DNA of 64,000 bases, from assembly GCA_028284045.1 (NCBI GenBank), contig JANQSN010000003.1:1-64000 (forward strand), read 5' to 3'. Below, piece after piece: positions 22,454 to 30,645 of this stretch. The notes under the pieces were generated by a model. That model worked only from the letters and a program-made list of their open reading frames with translations, was not told the DNA's origin and ran no database searches. This DNA comes from Alphaproteobacteria bacterium. Its GTDB lineage: Bacteria; Pseudomonadota; Alphaproteobacteria; DSM-16000; Inquilinaceae. Both the position numbers and the translations under genes were made by a program. The first letter of the stretch is position 1, and every line of letters begins with the position of its first letter.

Positions 22454-22756
22454 GATTGCAGATCCCGGGGGTCAACGGCCTGGCCCGATCCCTTGCAGTC
22501 GACCGTCGCGCGCCAGAGCCACGATCACGAAATTGTGAGCGGCGGGTGATCACTGTCAACGGAATTTACTAAGAAAAAATCTCTGAATATTAGAGAAATT
22601 ATTCGAATCATCGAAATGATTATCTCGTATATGAAGAAAAATACTCGACCTATTAAAGGAGTCGATCGATCACGGATGCCTGAGAAGCGTGGCGCGGCCA
22701 CGACAATGCGTTAGAAAGAAGCCGTATCGAGGCCTCGCCTTGGAGAGCCGCCTGGA
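22454..22756. promoter_or_regulatory. Divergent AT-rich promoter region with two short dyads
   Basis: The region separates tpsB (minus) from the peptidoglycan-binding protein gene (plus). Two dyads stand out: TCTCT-N7-AGAGA at 22580-22596, and AATCAT-CGAA-ATGATT at 22606-22621. Their position ~130-170 bases upstream of tpsB makes them candidate regulator sites; the regulator is unknown. Confidence 0.4.
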
Positions 22757-23875
22757 ATGAACGCGCGCTTGTCAGGCGTCCTTGTCTCAGTTGCGCTGTT
22801 TGCCCTTGGGCTGGCGCTGGGCGCCGCCGCCCGGGCGGACAGCGAGGTCGGGGCTGGCGACGACAGCGTGGCCGCAGCGGTCGAGGCCCTGCGGGCCGGC
22901 CGAACGCTTGAGGCTGCCGAGCGCCTGTTGGCGCGACTGCCGGGCGACCGCGACGCCGCGATCCTGTTGGGGCGTATCGTTCTCTCGGCCGATCTGGCGG
23001 GATCGTACCGCGTCCCGGCACGCCGGGCGTTGGAGAGCGCCGTTGCCCGGTCGGACGATGATCGCCTGGCCGCCTTCTATCTGGCCGAGCTGCTGACGTC
23101 CGGCGACGCGGCGGACCGTGACGCGGAAACGGCCAGCGATCTCTATCGGCGCGCTGCCGATCTCGGTCTGACGGAAGCCCTTGGCCGGCTGCTGCAACCG
23201 GCCCTGCTCGACGCCCTGAACGGTTCCGAGCGTGCGGAGATTCTGGACCGGGCGCTGCAACGATCGGCGCGGGCGGAGGGCGGCCTGACACTTCCCGACC
23301 CCACGCTTGCCGGCTTCGCCGCCGATGAGGCGCCGACCGGGCGTTGGCAGGTGGTGGCCTTCGCCGCGCATGCCGGGCACCGTTTCTGGCGCGCCGGCCC
23401 GCGTGATCAGGCGGCAGCGTTCAACCGGACGATCCGGTTCGACGATGGCTCAACCGCCATCGGCGACCACCTATGCCGCCGCGCCACCTTCGTCGGCGGT
23501 CTGCCGGCAACGGACGACCTGGTGGCCGGCACCGTCGGGCTGTCCGCCCCGATCTCCCTCGGGGACATTGGTCCGAATGCCCGAGTGTTGCACCTGGTGT
23601 GCGCCGGCCGTGCCATTGTGCCGATCGTTCTGACCGGCGCCGACGAGATATTGCTGCCGGTCGACGGCGGCATCCTGGTCCTCTGGCCCCGGCCGGACGG
23701 TCGGATCGCAGACGTGCAGCGGCTGCTGACGGCCGAAGGCTATCCGGCCGGGCGGGCCGACGGCTACTACGGCCCGGTGACGCGCCAGGCGGTCATGGAG
23801 CGAGAGCGCGACTTGGGGCAGCCCAGCGTCGGCAACGCGCGCGGCGTCCTGCCCCATGCTGCCGATCCGGGTTAG
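22757..23875 (+). CDS. Secreted protein with tetratrico/Sel1-like region and C-terminal peptidoglycan-binding domain
   Basis: This 372-residue protein has a signal peptide (residues 1-27, ending AAARA). Ala/Leu-rich helical sequence resembling Sel1-like repeats spans ~30-160 (AAFYLAELLTSGDAADRDAE). A central beta-rich region (~190-310) has two Cys. A PG-binding-1-type motif lies near 325-355 (DVQRLLTAEGYPAGRADGYY). A periplasmic, cell-wall-associated role is expected. It is divergent from the two-partner-secretion operon, so it might help that exoprotein across the cell wall or may be unrelated. Confidence 0.7.
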   Translation: MNARLSGVLVSVALFALGLALGAAARADSEVGAGDDSVAAAVEALRAGRTLEAAERLLARLPGDRDAAILLGRIVLSADLAGSYRVPARRALESAVARSDDDRLAAFYLAELLTSGDAADRDAETASDLYRRAADLGLTEALGRLLQPALLDALNGSERAEILDRALQRSARAEGGLTLPDPTLAGFAADEAPTGRWQVVAFAAHAGHRFWRAGPRDQAAAFNRTIRFDDGSTAIGDHLCRRATFVGGLPATDDLVAGTVGLSAPISLGDIGPNARVLHLVCAGRAIVPIVLTGADEILLPVDGGILVLWPRPDGRIADVQRLLTAEGYPAGRADGYYGPVTRQAVMERERDLGQPSVGNARGVLPHAADPG

Positions 23876-23882
23876 CAGCCTC

Positions 23883-24821
23883 TTAGCCGACGCTCCCGTG
23901 CTCATTGTTCCGACGCTCGATATCCGACAGGGCGGCCGACATCCTCAGCTCGAATTCCTGAGCCAAGCACGAGGCTGTCCGCGCCTTCGGGGTCATCAGG
24001 TCGACATCGAAACTGAGCCGCGGTGTCAGCGGAAGGAAGACGATCGCGCCAGGGTCGCGGTAGATCCGCTGCCAGGACTCGATCGCAATCGGATCGACCA
24101 GGGCACAGGCATGGCCCTCCAGCACATAGTTCAGGAGGTGCAGGCAGACTTGCCCCTGGAAGCGCGGCGCGAAGACCAATCCGGCGCGTTCGAACGCCGC
24201 GCGGACGGCCAACGACGTCGCGTGTTCGCGAAACAGCGTTGCCAGCGGCTCGCCGGCCAGATCCTCCACTCGAACCACCCGCTGACCGGCCAGGGGGTGA
24301 GAGGCCGGGACGGCGCAGACCAGCCGGAACCGGAAGGTGCGCACGTTGGTCGTGCTCTCCAGGGTCTGATCCGGGACATGGTCGGCCAGACCGATGTCGC
24401 CCTGCTGTGACTCGATCAGCCGTCGCACGGAGTCCGAGGACCGGGACAGCAGCGTAACGTTGACGTCCGCCCGGCCGCCGAGATGGTCTGAGATCAGGCC
24501 CGGCACGAAGGTGATCGCCGGGCCGGGCATCGAGACGACGTGAAGCTCGCCGGTCTCGGCATCACGCATCCGCCGCATCGTCGTTTCGACGTCGTCAAGC
24601 TCGCGGAGTATGCGGCTGACCTGACGATACAGGTATTCCGATTCAGGCACCGGATGGACGCGCCCGTTCTTGCGCTCGAAGAGCGGCATGCCCAGCTCGC
24701 TCTCCAGCTTGGCGAGCAGGTGACTGACCGCCGGTTGCGTCCGGCCGAGATTGCGCGCGGCCTCGGAGACGGAACCGGTCATGACGACTTCACAGAACGT
24801 GGTGAGCTGTCGGATATCCAT
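23883..24821 (-). CDS. LysR-family transcriptional regulator
   Basis: The 312-residue length is typical. The N-terminal winged helix-turn-helix is clear (FCEVVMTGSVSEAARNLGRT then QPAVSHLLAKLE), followed by a periplasmic-binding-like effector domain with a VVSMPGPAITFVPGLI start. It lies downstream of the lyase gene on the same strand, at the edge of the tricarboxylate locus. Control of that lyase is possible but unproven. A dyad just upstream of its start suggests autoregulation. Confidence 0.9.
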   Translation of the reverse strand: MDIRQLTTFCEVVMTGSVSEAARNLGRTQPAVSHLLAKLESELGMPLFERKNGRVHPVPESEYLYRQVSRILRELDDVETTMRRMRDAETGELHVVSMPGPAITFVPGLISDHLGGRADVNVTLLSRSSDSVRRLIESQQGDIGLADHVPDQTLESTTNVRTFRFRLVCAVPASHPLAGQRVVRVEDLAGEPLATLFREHATSLAVRAAFERAGLVFAPRFQGQVCLHLLNYVLEGHACALVDPIAIESWQRIYRDPGAIVFLPLTPRLSFDVDLMTPKARTASCLAQEFELRMSAALSDIERRNNEHGSVG

Positions 24822-25188
24822 ACCGTTGGATCCCGCTGGGTCATAAGCGCCATTTATGATTTCAGCGTCATGTCCGATCTGGAGTCATGACGTGAGGTCC
24901 GATCGGCGCGGGCCGACTGCATCGATTGCCTGGTGATCATCGCGGTCTCCTCACAGTGGCGCGCTCTTGTTCGCCGATCGAGGTCGGGACGACGCGTCAA
25001 TGAAGAGCGTTATGCTATTACACTTTTGAGTGCGATGGCATTCTCAATCTATAACATTTCCATGCCGATATAACCTGCATTTGGGCAGATAGGGGCTTGG
25101 CGGCCGGTCAGCCCGGCCTCGCGCACAGAGCGCCGATCACGGTGCACCGGTGACCTGAGCCCCGATCGATCCCACGGGCCGTCGCGGA
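24822..25188. promoter_or_regulatory. Intergenic region with LysR-box-like dyads
   Basis: TCATAA (24841-24846) and TTATGA (24854-24859) form a dyad with the ATAA-N7-TTAT core typical of LysR boxes, 20 bases upstream of the LysR start. A second dyad, GTCATG/CATGAC, lies at 24867-24891. The rest, towards the lyase stop at 25189, holds nothing I can identify. Confidence 0.5.
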
Positions 25189-26088
25189 TCACGGGTCGGG
25201 TGGCTGTCTCCGCGGGGCGGCGGCGTAGTGCTGCTCCAGGCGGTCATAGTGGTCCTTCTCCACCGCCCTCTGGCGGACGGCGAAGCTGGCGACGGGGCCG
25301 GTCTCGTCCATGCGGCCGTCGGCCTTCAGGCGGGTCAGCGCGTTCTGAAGCCCCCACAGTGCGCCCTGCAGGGCCACATTGGCGTAGAGCACGAGCGCGA
25401 AGCCCATGGCGTCCAGGTCGGCGAGGTCGACGACCGGCGTTCGGCCGCCGACCACTAGGTTGACGAGCTGCGGCATGCCGGCCAGGCGGCGCGGGATCTC
25501 GCGGATTTCCGCCAGGCTCTCCGGCGCCTCGACGAAGGTGATGTCCGCGCCGTCCTCGATGAAGGCCTGCGCGCGCTCGATCGCCGCGTCGAGGCCTTGG
25601 GTGGCGCGGGCGTCGGTGCGCGCCAGGATCATCAGATTGCCGTCCTGGCGGGCGTCCACCGCCGCCTTGATCCGGCTGCGCGCCTCGGCGAGGTCGACCA
25701 CGTCTTTGCCGGCGAAGTGTCCGCAGCGCTTCGGCGACACCTGGTCTTCCAGTTGGATCGCGCTGGCCCCGGCGCGCTCCAGCGTGCGCACGGTGTGGCG
25801 GACGTTCAGCGCGTTGCCGAACCCCGTATCGGCATCCACCACCATCGGCAGGTCGGTGACGTTGCGGATGGCGGCGGTGTGCTGGGCGATCTCGCTGAGC
25901 GACAGGAAGCCGAGATCCGGCATGCCGAGATAGGCGTTGGTCAGCCCGGCGCCGGAGAGATAGAGCGCCTCGAACCCCTGATCGGTGATGACGCGCGCGG
26001 CCAGCGCGTCGGCAGCGCCGGGCAGCAGCAGGGCGCCGCCGCGCGCCAGCCGCTGGCGAAACCGGCGATTGATCTCGTGTGTCAGCAT
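25189..26088 (-). CDS. Isocitrate lyase/PEP mutase superfamily protein (2-methylisocitrate-lyase-like carboligase/lyase)
   Basis: I prefer the ATG at 26088 (299 aa) with TTGAGGG upstream over the TTG five codons earlier. Superfamily marks are the Mg-binding VVDADTGFG and the catalytic loop SPKRCGHFAGK with Cys122. The KRCGH sequence occurs in lyases such as PrpB and dimethylmalate lyase, and is absent from the oxaloacetate-decarboxylase branch. So C-C cleavage of a substituted malate or (methyl)isocitrate is the likelier chemistry; the substrate is not known. It follows the kinase/binding-protein fusion by 36 bases on the same strand and faces a tricarboxylate transporter operon across the divergent promoter, which fits use of an imported tri- or dicarboxylate. 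Confidence 0.82.
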   Translation of the reverse strand: MLTHEINRRFRQRLARGGALLLPGAADALAARVITDQGFEALYLSGAGLTNAYLGMPDLGFLSLSEIAQHTAAIRNVTDLPMVVDADTGFGNALNVRHTVRTLERAGASAIQLEDQVSPKRCGHFAGKDVVDLAEARSRIKAAVDARQDGNLMILARTDARATQGLDAAIERAQAFIEDGADITFVEAPESLAEIREIPRRLAGMPQLVNLVVGGRTPVVDLADLDAMGFALVLYANVALQGALWGLQNALTRLKADGRMDETGPVASFAVRQRAVEKDHYDRLEQHYAAAPRRQPPDP

Positions 26089-26124
26089 CGGGAGAGCCCT
26101 CAAGGAACGCGGACCGGATTGCGA

Positions 26125-28587
26125 TCACCGCTCCGGCTGGATCGACGCTTCCCAGCCGGACAGGAACCGCCGGCGCTTCAGGTCGTCGAGATAGGTCAAC
26201 AGGCCGGGGCCGAGGCGGATCGGCAGGAAGCTGCCCTCATAGGCGCGCAGCCGCCTGAGCGGCATCGTGTTGACGTCCGGCATCGGCAGGATCGGCAGGA
26301 GCTGGGATCGGGTGGCGATCAGGCGCTGGCCTTCCTGCGACAGCAGGAAACGGACGAACCGTTCCCCGTCCTCCGGATTGGCCGCCCCGCGCGGCACGAA
26401 GGCGGTGCGGGTCATCACCAGATTGTAGTCGTCCAAGAGATGCACACCGATCCGCGGATCGTCCTCTGCCGCCGCCAGGGCGTAGGAGCCGATGACGTTG
26501 AAGGCGAGCAAGAGGTCGCCCGCCGCGGCGGCGGCGGCCATGTCGGCGGTGCAGCAGAAGGTCTGCACCCCGGCCCGGCCCAGCACCTCCATCATGCGCT
26601 GGGCCTCCATGCCCTGCACCAGGTCCTGGGTGGCGTAGAGATAGCCGATGCCCGAGCGGCGCAGGTCGTAGGTGCCGATGCGCCCCATCAGCCGGGCTTC
26701 GTTCTCGCGGATGAAGCGCGGCAGATCCTGATGCAGGCGCGGCAGGATGTCCGCCGCCAGCGCCGGGCGATTGTAGAGGATCGCCGCGGGCTCGAAGGTG
26801 AAGCCGTAGAGCTCCGACCGCCACATCGCCCAATCGGGCAGCGCGGCCGCCTCGACCGACTGCAGGGGCCGCGCCAGGCCGCGGTTCACCAGGTCGACCT
26901 GCAGGTCCATCGCCGAGCTGATCACGACATCCGGCGTGTCGTCCGGTGCGGCCGACAGCATGTGGCTGTGCAGATCGACGGTCTGGAACTCCTGGTAGGT
27001 GAGGTCGATGGCCGGATGGCGCGTCTCGAATTCGTCCAGCAGCGGCGCCACCGCCGGCGTGTCGGTCGAGCTGAAGACCTGCAGGCTTCGGGTCTGCGCC
27101 CCGGCCGGCCCGGTCCAGGCCAGGCAGGCCGCCAGCAGGCCGACCAGCACCGCCGATCGCGCGCCGCGCGCGCCCGACCCTGGTGGCCGGGCCATCGGGA
27201 AGGACAAGACGGCGCGCAGCCCGCCCTTCTTGGAGGTCTCCAACCGGAGGCCGGCGCCATGCCCCTCCGCCACCGCGCGGACGATGGCCAGCCCCAGGCC
27301 GGAGCCCGCGCTGTCGCGGGCGAGCGAGGTGAACCGCTCCGTCGCCCGCGCGCGCTGGTCTTCGGGAATGCCGGGACCGGCATCGGCGACGGAGAGGGCG
27401 ATCCGCTGCGGCGGCTCGGCGCGCAGGTCGATGTCGATCGTGTTGTCGGGCGGGCCGTGGCGCAGCGCATTCTCGATCAGATTGCGCAGCGCCTCGCGGA
27501 TCGACAGCGCGTCGCCGGCCACGACATCGGTGTCGTCGGGGAACTCGTCGACGTCGAAGGTCACGGTGACGCCGCGCATCCGGCTGTCGCGCAGCATCTC
27601 CGCAAGCTGGTCGCGCACCAGCGGCTTCAGCGCCACCGGCGGCAGGCTGGCCTGGTCGGTCCGGTGAATGACCATGGCGTGGGCGAGAAGCTGGTTGGTC
27701 AGCCGCACCGTGCGCTGGGCCTGGCGATCCGCCTTGATCATGCGGTCGCGCATCTCGCCGGGATCGGCGGCGTCGGCGGCGAGGGAGAGCTGGCCCTGCA
27801 GGGCGGACAGCGAGGTGCGGGTCTGATGCGCGACATCCGCGATGAAGGTCTCGGTCAAGGTGCGGTTGGACGACAGCCGTTCGATGAAGCCGTTGATCGC
27901 CTCGAACAGGCTTTGGATCTCCCGCGGGGGCGTGGCCTTCAGATGCGACCGGTCGCTGGGCTCGCGGGTCCTGAGATCGGCTTCGATCTGGCGCAACGGC
28001 GCCAGCGCCCGGCGGATCGCCAGCCAGACGAAGCCCAGCCCGATCAGCGATATCGCGGCGAGGCCGGCCATGCCGTTCAAGAACAGCGAGATCTGCCGCG
28101 CGCGCCGCGCCTGGGTGGTCTGGCCGATCTGAACCGCCACCCATTCCCGCCCACCCGGAACGGTCAGCGTCCGACCCTTCACGACGAAGCGGAAGCTGCC
28201 GCCGCGATAGGGTGCGTTGAAGAAGATGGAGGCGGCCGCCGGTGCGGCGTCCTCCGGCATCGGCAGGTCGGCAGCACCGGTGATCTCACCCGATCGCGGG
28301 GAGAACACCCGGTAGACGACGCGGTCGTCCGGCGCCAGCGCCAGGATATCCATGGCGGAGAAGGGCAGGTCCACGGTCGGGCCGTCGGTGCCGGGCGTCA
28401 CCCGCTCCAGGATCGACAGGGCGGCACCGGCCAGCAGCAGGTCGTAGGTCTGGTTGGCCGCGGCGCGCGCGTAGTTCCAGAACAAAACGGCGATGATCAG
28501 CAGAAGCGCGATGAACCCCAACGCGATCAACGACAACAGCCGCCGCTGGATGGAGTAGATCCGGGGATCAGTTTTCGTCGGTGACAT
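26125..28587 (-). CDS. Sensor histidine kinase fused to a periplasmic solute-binding protein (TctE-like kinase + ABC-type SBP)
   Basis: One uninterrupted frame of 820 residues. N-terminal half: TM1 (~18-38), a ~130-residue periplasmic domain, TM2 (~172-192), an H-box with His254 (FIADVAHQTRTSLSALQG), an N-box (REALRNLIENALRHG) and G-boxes (VADAGPGIP, GSGLGLAIV). After the kinase comes Met465, a basic stretch and a hydrophobic segment ending GPAGAQ, which reads exactly like a signal peptide. It is followed by a ~320-residue iron/solute-binding-protein-like domain (LQVFSSTDTPAVAPLLDEFE). Topology therefore allows the kinase in the cytoplasm and the C-terminal binding domain in the periplasm. 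The start overlaps the response-regulator stop. Met465 has no clear ribosome site, so a separate binding protein is less likely than a fusion, though cleavage at the internal signal is possible. Confidence 0.85.
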   Translation of the reverse strand: MSPTKTDPRIYSIQRRLLSLIALGFIALLLIIAVLFWNYARAAANQTYDLLLAGAALSILERVTPGTDGPTVDLPFSAMDILALAPDDRVVYRVFSPRSGEITGAADLPMPEDAAPAAASIFFNAPYRGGSFRFVVKGRTLTVPGGREWVAVQIGQTTQARRARQISLFLNGMAGLAAISLIGLGFVWLAIRRALAPLRQIEADLRTREPSDRSHLKATPPREIQSLFEAINGFIERLSSNRTLTETFIADVAHQTRTSLSALQGQLSLAADAADPGEMRDRMIKADRQAQRTVRLTNQLLAHAMVIHRTDQASLPPVALKPLVRDQLAEMLRDSRMRGVTVTFDVDEFPDDTDVVAGDALSIREALRNLIENALRHGPPDNTIDIDLRAEPPQRIALSVADAGPGIPEDQRARATERFTSLARDSAGSGLGLAIVRAVAEGHGAGLRLETSKKGGLRAVLSFPMARPPGSGARGARSAVLVGLLAACLAWTGPAGAQTRSLQVFSSTDTPAVAPLLDEFETRHPAIDLTYQEFQTVDLHSHMLSAAPDDTPDVVISSAMDLQVDLVNRGLARPLQSVEAAALPDWAMWRSELYGFTFEPAAILYNRPALAADILPRLHQDLPRFIRENEARLMGRIGTYDLRRSGIGYLYATQDLVQGMEAQRMMEVLGRAGVQTFCCTADMAAAAAAGDLLLAFNVIGSYALAAAEDDPRIGVHLLDDYNLVMTRTAFVPRGAANPEDGERFVRFLLSQEGQRLIATRSQLLPILPMPDVNTMPLRRLRAYEGSFLPIRLGPGLLTYLDDLKRRRFLSGWEASIQPER

Positions 28588-29242
28588 AGGCCATGTACCC
28601 AAGGCCCCGCGCCGTCTTGATCGTCAAAGGGGTGCCGTCGATCTTCTTGCGCAGACGGGTCACCAGTTGTTCCACGGCGTTGAGGCTGGGCGACTCGTCG
28701 AAGGTATAGAGCTTGTCGGCCACCTCCTCCTTGGTCAGCATTCGGCCCAGATTGTCGATCAGGATCTCCAGCAGTTGAATCTCCCGCGCCCGGAGTTGGG
28801 CATCCTCGCCGTCGATGGTCGCGCGCTTGGCGCCGCGGTCGAAGACGAAGCCGCCGGCGGAGAAGATGTTGCTGGCGGCGCCGGAGCGGCGGCGCGCCAG
28901 TACCCGGCAGCGCGCCGTCAGCTCGCGGAAGTCGAAGGGCTTGACCATGTAGTCGTCGGCGCCGGCATCCAACCCGATCACCCGATCGTCGATCTGCGAG
29001 CGCGCGGTCAGGATCAAGACCGGCGTGGTGTCGCCGCGCGCGCGCAGAGACCGCAGTACCTCATAGCCGCTGCGGCCGGGCAGATTAACGTCCAGCAGCA
29101 CGATGTCGAAGCAGGCATGGCGCAGCAGCTCGTTGGCGATGTTGCCGTCGATCTCGCGGTCCACGGAATGCCCTTCGGCACGCAGGCGATCGAGGATCGT
29201 CTCGGCGAGGTCATCGTTATCTTCGACCAAGAGCATGCGCAT
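28568..29242 (-). CDS. tctD: OmpR-family response regulator, TctD-like
   Basis: The 224-residue protein has a receiver domain (acidic pocket VEDNDD, phospho-acceptor Asp51 in LLDVNLPG, Lys101 in MVKPF) and a C-terminal winged-helix DNA-binding domain (ending in KTARGLGYMAYV). Its stop overlaps the start of the kinase/binding-protein gene, so the two form a two-component pair. TctD-type regulators switch on tricarboxylate transporter genes, and tctC-tctB-tctA lies divergently 213 bases away, the expected target. The symbol is by family and context. Confidence 0.9.
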   Translation of the reverse strand: MRMLLVEDNDDLAETILDRLRAEGHSVDREIDGNIANELLRHACFDIVLLDVNLPGRSGYEVLRSLRARGDTTPVLILTARSQIDDRVIGLDAGADDYMVKPFDFRELTARCRVLARRRSGAASNIFSAGGFVFDRGAKRATIDGEDAQLRAREIQLLEILIDNLGRMLTKEEVADKLYTFDESPSLNAVEQLVTRLRKKIDGTPLTIKTARGLGYMAYVTDEN

Positions 29243-29455
29243 GATGTGAGCATTACCGCTCCGGCCCGGCCTTCGGAAGGGTCTGCCCGCCGCGGTGCCG
29301 GCCGTGTCAGCGTCCGGTCAGGTGCAGATCAGCTTGCCGACAGACGCGGCTCAGGCCACTGTCAGAAACCGGCGATAGAGTGGGGCTAGGTTTCTAGCAG
29401 CCCGCACGGGTCCTGCTCGGCGCCCAAAACATGTCTCAACGGGGGGAAGCTCAAG
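29243..29455. promoter_or_regulatory. Divergent promoter region between tctD-like regulator and tctC
   Basis: 213 bases with no gene. Both operons must start here. No convincing operator repeat was found by eye. Confidence 0.4.
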
Positions 29456-30427
29456 ATGAAGTTCGTGCGCCTTTGCGCCGCCGGCGCGGTCGCCGTCGGG
29501 GTCTCGATGTCGTCGTCGGCCATGGCCCAGGTCGACAATCCCGAATGCGTCGCCCCGGCCAATCCCGGGGGCGGGTTCGACCTGACCTGCCGGATCGCCC
29601 AGACCGGCCTGGAAGGCCATCTCGACGATGCGGTCCAGGTGACCTTCATGCCGGGCGGCATCGGCGCGGTGGCCTTCAACCTGTTCAACACCACCCGGAC
29701 CGACGATCCGACGGCCATCGTCGCCTTCTCCACCGGCTCGCTGCTCAACATCGTGACCGGCAAGTACGGCGAGTTCAGCGAAGAAGACGTCCGCTTCGTC
29801 GCCACCGCGGGTGCCGATTTCGGCGCCGTCGTCGTGCGCGAGGACAGCGACTACGAGAGCCTCGATCAGGTCATGGCCGACCTGGAGGCGAACCCGCAGG
29901 ACGTGGTGATCGGTGCCGGCGGCTCGGTCGGCTCGCAGGACTGGATGAAGGCGGCGCTGTTGATCCGTGATGTCGGCGGCGCGCCGATGGACATGCGCTA
30001 TGTCGCCTTCGACGGCGGCGGTGACGCCATCGCGGCGCTGCTGGGCGGCTCCATCGAGCTGTACATGGGCGATGTCGGCGAGATGTCGGCGCATCTGGAG
30101 GCCGGCACCATGCGCATCCTGGCGGTGATGTCGCCGGAGCGTCTGCCGGAACCCTTCGCTGAGTTCCCGACGGCGCGTGAGCTGGGCTACGACGTCGACT
30201 GGACGATCCTGCGCGGCTTCTACATGGGCGGCGATGTCTCCGACGATGCGTACGACGCCTGGGTCGCGGCGTTCGATGCCGCGTACGAGACGGAAGAGTT
30301 CGCCGCGCTGCAGGCCGAACGCGGCCTCTTGTCGCTGAACCTCTCCGGTGCGGAGCTGGAGGCGACGATCGCGTCGAATATGGAGACGCTGCGCACGATC
30401 GCCGAAGAAGCCGGCCTCGTCGAGTAA
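29456..30427 (+). CDS. tctC: Tripartite tricarboxylate transporter substrate-binding protein TctC
   Basis: The 323-residue precursor has a signal peptide (cleaved near residue 25, AMA/Q) and a GGGGGAAG ribosome site. The TctC/Bug fold is recognised from ANPGGGFDLTCRIAQTGL near the N-terminus and VTFMPGGIGAVAFNLF, which line the carboxylate-binding cleft in this family, plus the VIGAGGSVGSQD region. It captures a carboxylate in the periplasm and delivers it to TctA/TctB. First gene of the operon, followed by a hairpin and tctB. Confidence 0.92.
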   Translation: MKFVRLCAAGAVAVGVSMSSSAMAQVDNPECVAPANPGGGFDLTCRIAQTGLEGHLDDAVQVTFMPGGIGAVAFNLFNTTRTDDPTAIVAFSTGSLLNIVTGKYGEFSEEDVRFVATAGADFGAVVVREDSDYESLDQVMADLEANPQDVVIGAGGSVGSQDWMKAALLIRDVGGAPMDMRYVAFDGGGDAIAALLGGSIELYMGDVGEMSAHLEAGTMRILAVMSPERLPEPFAEFPTARELGYDVDWTILRGFYMGGDVSDDAYDAWVAAFDAAYETEEFAALQAERGLLSLNLSGAELEATIASNMETLRTIAEEAGLVE

Positions 30428-30472
30428 AGCGCGGCCGGGAAGACCCACCGGCTCCCCGCCCGCGAGACACCT

Positions 30473-30507
30473 TCGGGACGCTTGGCGATCGATCCCAAGC
30501 GTCCCGA
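30473..30507 (+). promoter_or_regulatory. 13-bp perfect inverted repeat between tctC and tctB
   Basis: Arms 30473-30485 and 30495-30507 are fully complementary (TCGGGACGCTTGG and its complement) with a 9-base loop. No T-run follows, so a full terminator is unlikely. In transport operons such stem-loops stabilise the upstream binding-protein message or attenuate the permease genes; that role is inferred. Confidence 0.6.
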
Positions 30508-30645
30508 TTGCGCTGGCCATAGGTTCGACGCCCCGGAACCGCTGTCGCGTGTGCTTGGGGATCGTGCCTTGCAGGCCACCTCGCTGAGGCGACGGGGCCG
30601 GTTCTTCCCATTGGTTTGGCCCCCAATCAAGGGGAGGTGCCATCC

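Noticed and set aside
20675-22549. 624-codon plus-strand open frame opposite tpsB.
   Set aside because: Antisense artefact; the minus strand encodes an unmistakable TpsB with POTRA and barrel motifs.
25597-28584. 995-codon plus-strand open frame opposite the kinase/binding-protein fusion.
   Set aside because: Translation is His/Gln/Arg-rich filler with no motif; the minus-strand kinase boxes are intact.
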